A stretch of 9,355 nucleotides of DNA from NCBI GenBank assembly GCA_016463385.1, contig JAEMRL010000074.1, positions 1 through 9,355 of the forward strand, read 5' to 3'. Numbering within the stretch: the stretch's first letter is position 1; every line of letters begins with the position of its first letter. Below, piece after piece: positions 5,434 through 9,355 of this stretch. This stretch comes from Thermoleophilia bacterium (GTDB lineage Bacteria; Actinomycetota; Thermoleophilia; Miltoncostaeales; Miltoncostaeaceae). The translations under genes were made by a program, and so were the position numbers. The notes beneath the pieces are model-generated. The model ran no database searches and was not told the origin of the DNA. It saw nothing but the letters and a program-made list of their open reading frames with translations.

Positions 5434-6384
5434 TCAGGCGAGCGTGTGGGCCAGCAGGGCCGCCTGCGCGTGCATGCGGTTCTCCGCCTGGTCCCACACC
5501 GCCGAGCGCGGGCCGTGGAGCACCTCGTAGGTGATCTCCTCGCCGTGGTGGGCCGGCAGGCAGTGCAGCACGACGGCGTCGCCGGCCGCCCGGCCGAGCA
5601 GGGCGTCGTCGATCCGGTAGGGAGCGAAGACCGCGCGCCGCTGATCCTCGCCGCCCTCGTCGCCCATCGAGGTCCAGGTGTCGGTGTACAGCGCCCGCGC
5701 GCCGGCGGCGGCCTCCAGCGGGTCGCCCACCACCCGCGCCGAACCTCCGTGCGCCCGGGCGACCCCGTCGGCCCATTCGACGAACGTCGGGTCGGGGGCG
5801 AAGCCCTCCGGGCAGGCGGCCGTGACGGCCATGCCCATCAGCGCGCCGGCCGTCATCAGCGAGACGCAGACGTTGTTGCCGTCGCCGAGGTAGGCGACCT
5901 CGAGGCCGCGGAGGTCGCCGAAGCGCTCGCGCAGGGTCTGGACGTCGGCGAGTGCCTGGCAGGGGTGGTGCTCGTAGGTGAGGCCGTTGATCACCGGCAC
6001 GCCCGCGTGGCGGTCGAGCTCGAGCAGCGTGGCGTGGGGCCCGGTGCGGAGCATGATCGCGTCGGCCATGCGGCCCAGCACCTTCGCGGTGTCCTCGATG
6101 GTCTCGCCCCGACCGAGCTGCATGTCGGAGGGGGAGAGGACCATGCTCGTGCCCCCGAGGCGGGCGATGCCGCTGACGAAGGAGACGCGGGTCCGCGTGG
6201 AGGGGCGCTCGAAGATCAGGGCGATGACCCGGTCGGCCAGGAGGTGCGGCCAGGCGCCCGTGCCGGCCTTCAGCCGGTCGGCCAGATCGAGGATCGCCGT
6301 GACGGCCTCCGGCGGGTGGTTGCGGAGCGTCAGGAGCGATCGGCCGACCAGCGCGGGGTGCGGCGTGAAGGAGTCCCAGGGCAC
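5434..6384 (-). CDS. argF: Ornithine carbamoyltransferase
   Basis: Forms citrulline from ornithine and carbamoyl phosphate in arginine biosynthesis. The 316 residues include the carbamoyl-phosphate loop ERPSTRTRVSF (59-69), MLRTGPH (111-117), HPCQALAD (140-147), the DGNN turn (168-171), DTWTSMG (235-241, the ornithine-binding SMG loop) and HCLPAH (274-279). HPCQ, SMG and HCLPAH separate OTC from aspartate and acetylornithine carbamoyltransferases. Length is normal. The start is GTG 6384; it has a -10-like TACACT 8 bases upstream and no Shine-Dalgarno, so it appears leaderless. No other arg gene is present in the window; argF heads a leftward run with the rhomboid, DUF2007-type and FIST genes, which have no known link to arginine. 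Anabolic rather than catabolic use is assumed because no arcA or arcC is adjacent. Confidence 0.96.
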   Translation of the reverse strand: MPWDSFTPHPALVGRSLLTLRNHPPEAVTAILDLADRLKAGTGAWPHLLADRVIALIFERPSTRTRVSFVSGIARLGGTSMVLSPSDMQLGRGETIEDTAKVLGRMADAIMLRTGPHATLLELDRHAGVPVINGLTYEHHPCQALADVQTLRERFGDLRGLEVAYLGDGNNVCVSLMTAGALMGMAVTAACPEGFAPDPTFVEWADGVARAHGGSARVVGDPLEAAAGARALYTDTWTSMGDEGGEDQRRAVFAPYRIDDALLGRAAGDAVVLHCLPAHHGEEITYEVLHGPRSAVWDQAENRMHAQAALLAHTLA

Positions 6385-6392
6385 GGCGGCGA

Positions 6393-6398
6393 AGTGTA
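6393..6398 (-). promoter_or_regulatory. -10 element for argF and the downstream gene run (leaderless type)
   Basis: TACACT on the minus strand, with 8 bases before the GTG at 6384. It lies in the 75-bp divergent gap shared with the diguanylate cyclase gene. No ARG-box-like palindrome was recognised here. Confidence 0.5.
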
Positions 6399-6445
6399 CT
6401 GAGGCGTCGTCCGCGGGCGGTGCGCGTGCCGTCCGAGGGCGCCTC

Positions 6446-6451
6446 TATCGT
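6446..6451 (+). promoter_or_regulatory. -10 element for the diguanylate cyclase gene (leaderless type)
   Basis: TATCGT with 8 bases before the TTG at 6460. This spacing equals that of argF and tlpA in this window and supports TTG 6460 as the start. Confidence 0.45.
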
Positions 6452-6459
6452 CGCCCCCG

Positions 6460-7359
6460 TTGCACCCGCCGGAGGCCACTCACATCCCGAGAACCGTGCA
6501 CGCACGGGAGGGAGCCGACGCCGCGGACGCCGCCCAGCGCCGGGCTCTCCTCCTCGCCGCAGCGATCATCGTCCCGACGGCCCTCGTGCTCCTCGGCTTC
6601 GCCGCCGCCTGGCCGCTCTACGCGCTGCCGCTGGCCCTGGCCCTGCCGCTCGGCGGGCACCGGGGCATGGGCGCCGCCGCCACGGTCGCGGGTCTCACCG
6701 TCGCGCTGATCTCCGGCAGGCCCGAGGTGGACGCCGCCGCGATGGCGATCGGCCTCGGCGCCTTCGTCCTGACGGGCATCGCGGTCGGCGCGGGCCACCA
6801 GGCGCAGATGCGCGACACGCAGCGGGTCGCGAGCCTCTCGTTCACCGACCGGCTCACCGGGGTGCACAACTACGCCTTCTTCGCCGACGCGCTGCCGCGC
6901 GAGTGCCGCCGGGCGGAGCGCTACGGCCTGTCGCTCTCGCTGGTCGTTCTCGACCTCGACCGCTTCAAGGCCTTCAACGATCGCTGGGGGCACGACGCGG
7001 GCAACCGCCTGCTCGCCGCGGTGGGGGACGTCATCCGCGCCAGCTCGCGCTCGTCGGACATCGCCGCCCGCTTCGGCGGCGAGGAGTTCGCCCTGATCGT
7101 CCCCGGTCCCGCCGAGGAGGCGCTCGAGGCGGCCGAGCGCATCCGCGCCGCGGTCTCCCGGGTCTCGATCCTGGTCGCCGGCGGCGAGTCGGTCGGCACG
7201 ACGATCTCCGCGGGCGTGTCCGACTTCCAGAACGGCACCGGCGACCTCGGCGAGCGGATGCTGGATCAGGCCGACAAGGCCCTCTACCACTCCAAGTCGG
7301 CCGGTCGCGACCGGGTCAGCCTCTTCGCCCCCGAGCACCGCTGGGCCGCCGCATCCTGA
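6460..7359 (+). CDS. Membrane-anchored GGDEF diguanylate cyclase
   Basis: Makes the second messenger c-di-GMP from two GTP. The 299-residue protein has a short N-terminal tail and then a hydrophobic region (about 28-112, three or four membrane helices). The catalytic domain (about 123-289) begins SFTDRLTGVHNYAFF. The active site is intact: LDLDRFKAFND (164-174) supplies a metal-binding Asp and FGGEEF (205-210) the signature loop. RSSD (197-200), five residues before GGEEF, is a complete inhibitory I-site, so product feedback is expected. No EAL domain or recognisable sensory domain is present. Start choice: TTG 6460 has a -10 element 8 bases upstream; GTG 6496 is the alternative. A GGAGG at 6471-6475 precedes an ATC codon rather than a normal start. 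A hairpin plus TTTT follows the stop. Confidence 0.93.
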   Translation: MHPPEATHIPRTVHAREGADAADAAQRRALLLAAAIIVPTALVLLGFAAAWPLYALPLALALPLGGHRGMGAAATVAGLTVALISGRPEVDAAAMAIGLGAFVLTGIAVGAGHQAQMRDTQRVASLSFTDRLTGVHNYAFFADALPRECRRAERYGLSLSLVVLDLDRFKAFNDRWGHDAGNRLLAAVGDVIRASSRSSDIAARFGGEEFALIVPGPAEEALEAAERIRAAVSRVSILVAGGESVGTTISAGVSDFQNGTGDLGERMLDQADKALYHSKSAGRDRVSLFAPEHRWAAAS

Positions 7360-7367
7360 GCTGATCC

Positions 7368-7387
7368 GCTCGCTACGAGCGAGTTTT
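7368..7387 (+). terminator. Rho-independent terminator of the diguanylate cyclase gene
   Basis: CTCGCT (7369-7374), a 3-base loop ACG, AGCGAG (7378-7383), then TTTT. A G-T pair at 7368/7384 can lengthen the stem. It begins 9 bases after the stop codon and separates this gene from the convergent PAP2 gene. The short stem and short T-run make it modest in strength. Confidence 0.55.
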
Positions 7388-7396
7388 ATCTGACCC

Positions 7397-7915
7397 TCAG
7401 GTCGAGGGTGAGTCAGCCCTGATCGGGGTGCTGCGGCACCGGTCCGAGGCCCACGCCACCGCCCCGGCGGCGCCGAGACCGAGGATCGCGCCCGCGACGA
7501 TGTCCGCGGGCTCGTGCTCGGCGGTGGCGACCCGCGCGAGGCCCCCGGCCGCCGCCGCGACGGCGAGCCCTCTGCCGATGGACGGCTCACGCCGCCACAC
7601 CGTCGCGGCGATCGCGGTCGCCGCGGCGGCGTGGCGGCTGGGGAAACCGCCCTCCTGCCGGGCTCCCGGCCGGCGCCGCCCCAGGCGGTCGCGGAGGAGC
7701 CGCGCGGTCATCGCGGCCGCGACGCCCGCCGCGAGCGCGCGCAGCCCCGTCCCGCGCCGGTCGCGGCCCGCGACCAGGAGCCCCACCGCGACGCGGAACC
7801 CCGGGCTCATCCCCGAGGCCACGGCCGAGGCCGCCCGCGCGCCGCCGGGCACCCCCTCCACGGCTCCGCGCACCCGGGCGCCGAGACGCCGGTCGATTCG
7901 GGAGAGGATCCGCAT
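7397..7915 (-). CDS. PAP2 superfamily lipid-phosphate phosphatase
   Basis: Small (172 residues) acid phosphatase-like protein of the PAP2 family, whose members remove phosphate from lipid phosphates or diphosphates at the membrane. All three catalytic motifs can be traced. Motif 1 is R75-x6-R82-P83 (RDRLGRRRP, with Arg replacing the usual first Lys). Motif 2 is FPSRHAAAA (PSRH, 92-95, where PSGH is usual). Motif 3 is A127-R128-x5-H134-x3-D138 (ARVATAEHEPAD, with Ala replacing Ser). Hydrophobic stretches near 58-74, 116-127 and 138-156 suggest two or three membrane helices. The size resembles the short PAP2 proteins of actinobacteria linked to decaprenyl-phosphate or cell-wall lipid metabolism, but the substrate is not known. 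ATG 7915 is the only start near the -10 element; no Shine-Dalgarno is seen. It is convergent with the diguanylate cyclase gene and divergent from tlpA. Confidence 0.85.
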   Translation of the reverse strand: MRILSRIDRRLGARVRGAVEGVPGGARAASAVASGMSPGFRVAVGLLVAGRDRRGTGLRALAAGVAAAMTARLLRDRLGRRRPGARQEGGFPSRHAAAATAIAATVWRREPSIGRGLAVAAAAGGLARVATAEHEPADIVAGAILGLGAAGAVAWASDRCRSTPIRADSPST

Positions 7916-7922
7916 CGGGGCA

Positions 7923-7928
7923 AGGCTA
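7923..7928 (-). promoter_or_regulatory. -10 element for the PAP2 gene (leaderless type)
   Basis: TAGCCT on the minus strand with 7 bases before the ATG at 7915. The identical hexamer, on the other strand, serves the divergent thioredoxin gene at 7974-7979. Confidence 0.45.
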
Positions 7929-7973
7929 TCGGCGGCCGGACGGATGCACCGGGGCCGGGGGCGGACCCCCTGC

Positions 7974-7979
7974 TAGCCT
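7974..7979 (+). promoter_or_regulatory. -10 element for the thioredoxin-like gene (leaderless or near-leaderless)
   Basis: TAGCCT with 8 bases before the ATG at 7988. A GGAG at 7981-7984 lies only 3 bases from the ATG, which is too close for a good ribosome-binding site. Confidence 0.45.
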
Positions 7980-7987
7980 CGGAGCCG

Positions 7988-8512
7988 ATGCGCCGCCTGC
8001 ATGTCGCCGTCCTCCTCGTCCTCCTCATGACGGCCCTCGTGGGGGCCGGCTGCAGCGAGGCCGGCCTCGGCGGGGACGATCCCGAGCCCCTCGACCAGGG
8101 CGGACGCACGCCGGCTCCCGCCGTCTCCCTCCCGGCCCTCGACGGTGGCGAGCGGATCACGCTGGCCTCGCACCTCGGCCGGCCCGTGGTGCTGAACTTC
8201 TGGGCGTCGTGGTGCGAGCCCTGCACGCGTGAGATGCCCGCGCTGGTCGCGTTCGCGAAGCAGACGCCCGGGATCGACGTGGTCGGCGTGGCCGTCAACG
8301 ACGTGCCCGCCGACAGTCGCCGCTTCGCCCGCGAGGTGGGCATCCCGTTCGATCTCGGCATCGACCGCGACGGCGCCGTGGCGCGCGAGTTCTCCGTCAC
8401 GGGCCTGCCGGTCACGGTGATCGTCGACGCCGAGGGACGGGTGGCCGACACGTTCTTCGGCGAGATCACCCGGGAGCAACTCGACTCCTATGCGGAGCAG
8501 CTCGGACTCTGA
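7988..8512 (+). CDS. TlpA/ResA-like thioredoxin-fold lipoprotein
   Basis: Secreted, membrane-tethered thiol-disulfide oxidoreductase of 174 residues. The N terminus is a signal peptide (MRRLHVAVLLVLLMTALVGAGC), with C22 as the likely lipidated cysteine; the -3 residue is Gly, so the lipobox is imperfect. A flexible acidic linker (23-45) leads to the AhpC/TSA-type thioredoxin domain. The redox motif is FWASWCEPC (C76, C79), followed by a helix TREMPALVAFAKQ. The cis-proline loop is GLPVTVIVD (P141) and a closing strand and helix follow. Relatives reduce apocytochrome c for haem attachment or keep extracytoplasmic thiols reduced. No ccdA or ccm genes are next to it here, so the partner is unknown. 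The start is ATG 7988; tilS follows 46 bases after the stop but has its own promoter-like element. Confidence 0.93.
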   Translation: MRRLHVAVLLVLLMTALVGAGCSEAGLGGDDPEPLDQGGRTPAPAVSLPALDGGERITLASHLGRPVVLNFWASWCEPCTREMPALVAFAKQTPGIDVVGVAVNDVPADSRRFAREVGIPFDLGIDRDGAVAREFSVTGLPVTVIVDAEGRVADTFFGEITREQLDSYAEQLGL

Positions 8513-8546
8513 TCCCTTCCGCGCGACGTCCGGCACGCGCGTGGAC

Positions 8547-8552
8547 CATAAT
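8547..8552 (+). promoter_or_regulatory. -10 element for tilS (leaderless type)
   Basis: CATAAT matches the TATAAT consensus at five of six bases and has 6 bases before the GTG at 8559, putting the transcription start on the start codon. It is the best -10 of the leaderless set. Confidence 0.5.
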
Positions 8553-8558
8553 CACCCC

Positions 8559-9355
8559 GTGACGAGCACCCCCGAGGCCCGCGTCGCGGAACACTGCCGT
8601 CGCCACTCCCTGCTGCCCCCGGGCGCGCCGGTGCTGGCCATGGTGTCGGGCGGCGCGGACTCGACCTGCCTGATGCACCTGCTGGCCGCCCTCCACGACG
8701 GCCCGGTCGGCGTGCTCACGGTCGACCACGGGCTGCGGCCGGAGTCGGCCGCCGAGTGCGAGGCGGTGGTATCGGCGGCCGGCGCGCTCGGCCTCACGGC
8801 GCACGTCGCGCGGCTCGGGATGCGGCCCGGCGCGGGCGTCCAGGAACGGGCGCGCGACCTCCGGATCGCCGCCGCCGAGGAGTGCGCCGCCGCCGAGGGG
8901 TACGCGCGCATCGCCACCGGGCACACCGGCTCCGACTCCGCCGAGACCGTGCTCTTCCGGCTCGCGCGGGGCACCGGCCGCACCGGCGCGCTCGGCATCG
9001 CGCCCCGCCGCGGCCGGCACATCCGCCCGCTGCTGCCCCTCGACGCCGACGAGACGCGCGCCTGGTGCGCCGACCGCGGCCTGTCCGTCACGACCGACCC
9101 CTCCAACGCCGACCCGCGCTTCGCGCGCTCCCGCGTGCGCTCCGGTCTGCTGCCGGCGCTCGGCGCCGTTCACCCGTCCGCCGCCCGCCACGTGGCGGCG
9201 TTCGCCGAGCGCCTGCGCGACGAGGCCGCGCTGCTCGAGCCCCTGGAGGACGCGGCCTGGGCCCACGTCCACCGCGACGGCGGCCTCTCCGTGGCCGGGC
9301 TCGCGCGGGAACCCGAGCCGATGCGCCGCATCCTGGTGCGGCGCCTGATCTCCGA
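8559..9355 (+). CDS. tilS: tRNA(Ile)-lysidine synthetase, N-terminal part (3' end cut by window edge)
   Basis: Modifies C34 of the CAU-anticodon tRNA-Ile to lysidine so that it reads AUA; an essential cytoplasmic enzyme. The visible 265 residues hold the PP-loop ATPase motif SGGADS (30-35), the DHGLRPES segment (56-63), VQERARDLR (94-102), IATGHTGSDSAET (118-130) and DPSNADPRFARSRVR (180-194), all in the order expected for TilS. In the GHxxDDxxET motif the first Asp is Ser (S125); the second (D126) and E129-T130 are kept, and the first position varies in the family. GTG 8559 is chosen because the protein then has the usual short N terminus before the PP loop and a -10 element lies 6 bases upstream; ATG 8640 would be too close to the motif. 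In many actinobacteria hpt and ftsH follow tilS, but that region is outside the window. Confidence 0.94.
   Translation, partial: MTSTPEARVAEHCRRHSLLPPGAPVLAMVSGGADSTCLMHLLAALHDGPVGVLTVDHGLRPESAAECEAVVSAAGALGLTAHVARLGMRPGAGVQERARDLRIAAAEECAAAEGYARIATGHTGSDSAETVLFRLARGTGRTGALGIAPRRGRHIRPLLPLDADETRAWCADRGLSVTTDPSNADPRFARSRVRSGLLPALGAVHPSAARHVAAFAERLRDEAALLEPLEDAAWAHVHRDGGLSVAGLAREPEPMRRILVRRLIS

Noticed and set aside
3516..5530. Long alternative frames over the FIST, DUF2007-type and rhomboid genes, e.g. 3573-4772 and 4082-5530 rightward and 3516-4388 leftward
   Set aside because: All have biased compositions typical of GC-rich shadow frames and overlap genes with diagnostic motifs.
5411..6505. 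Leftward 364-codon frame overlapping argF
   Set aside because: Arg/Pro/Gly-rich shadow of argF in another frame; argF carries all OTC motifs.
7393..7409. Six-bp hairpin ACCCTC/GAGGGT at the end of the PAP2 gene
   Set aside because: Overlaps the PAP2 stop codon and has no T-run on the minus strand; the neighbouring hairpin with TTTT is the better terminator.
6445..7590. Leftward 381-codon frame opposite the diguanylate cyclase gene
   Set aside because: Antisense to an intact GGDEF domain and lacking recognisable domains.
1..9355. Search for CRISPR arrays, insertion-sequence ends, attachment sites, tRNA genes, toxin-antitoxin or defence genes
   Set aside because: No regularly spaced repeats, transposase motifs, tRNA-like folds or defence-type domains were seen on either strand; gene content is ordinary chromosomal.

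Overview
The window is very GC-rich, with strong GC bias at third codon positions and GTG/TTG starts. It is densely packed on both strands and looks like chromosomal DNA of a high-GC actinobacterium. The combination of an HpnC-type squalene synthase gene, a FIST protein and leaderless-looking genes would suit the Thermoleophilia (Solirubrobacterales or Gaiellales), but that placement is inference. I see no mobile element, tRNA, rRNA, CRISPR array or prophage gene. Eleven protein genes are supported; the first (hpnC) and last (tilS) run off the window edges. No stretch over 300 bases lacks a gene.

Layout. (i) 1-1614, leftward: a polyprenyl diphosphate synthase (ispA-like) followed by hpnC, i.e. 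FPP synthesis feeding squalene and probably hopanoids. (ii) 1654-2652, rightward: a zinc-dependent medium-chain dehydrogenase whose NAD-binding domain appears short by about six residues. (iii) 2649-6384, leftward run of five genes: argF (ornithine carbamoyltransferase), a rhomboid protease, a small DUF2007-type protein, a FIST-domain sensor protein, and last a small HTH/coiled-coil protein. The first four are closely spaced and could form one transcript. The last has its own AT-rich promoter island. It shares a CTAG stop overlap with the dehydrogenase gene, and a perfect 15-bp hairpin lies just past its end. (iv) 6460-7359, rightward: a membrane-bound GGDEF diguanylate cyclase with an intact active site and I-site, ending in a hairpin terminator. 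(v) 7397-7915, leftward: a small PAP2-type phosphatase. (vi) 7988-8512, rightward: a TlpA/ResA-like thioredoxin lipoprotein. (vii) 8559 to the right edge: tilS, the tRNA-Ile lysidine synthetase.

The strongest signal beyond the genes is regulatory. Seven of the eleven genes have a TANNNT -10 hexamer ending only 6-8 bases before the start codon, usually without a Shine-Dalgarno sequence. This is the arrangement expected of leaderless mRNAs. The exceptions are genes inside the presumed operon, ispA, and the HTH/coiled-coil gene, which has a short leader, a GGAGG sequence and a tandem 9-bp repeat that could be an operator. I found no clearly new multi-gene system. The items most worth follow-up are the leaderless pattern, the hairpin and HTH-gene locus, and the shortened dehydrogenase.
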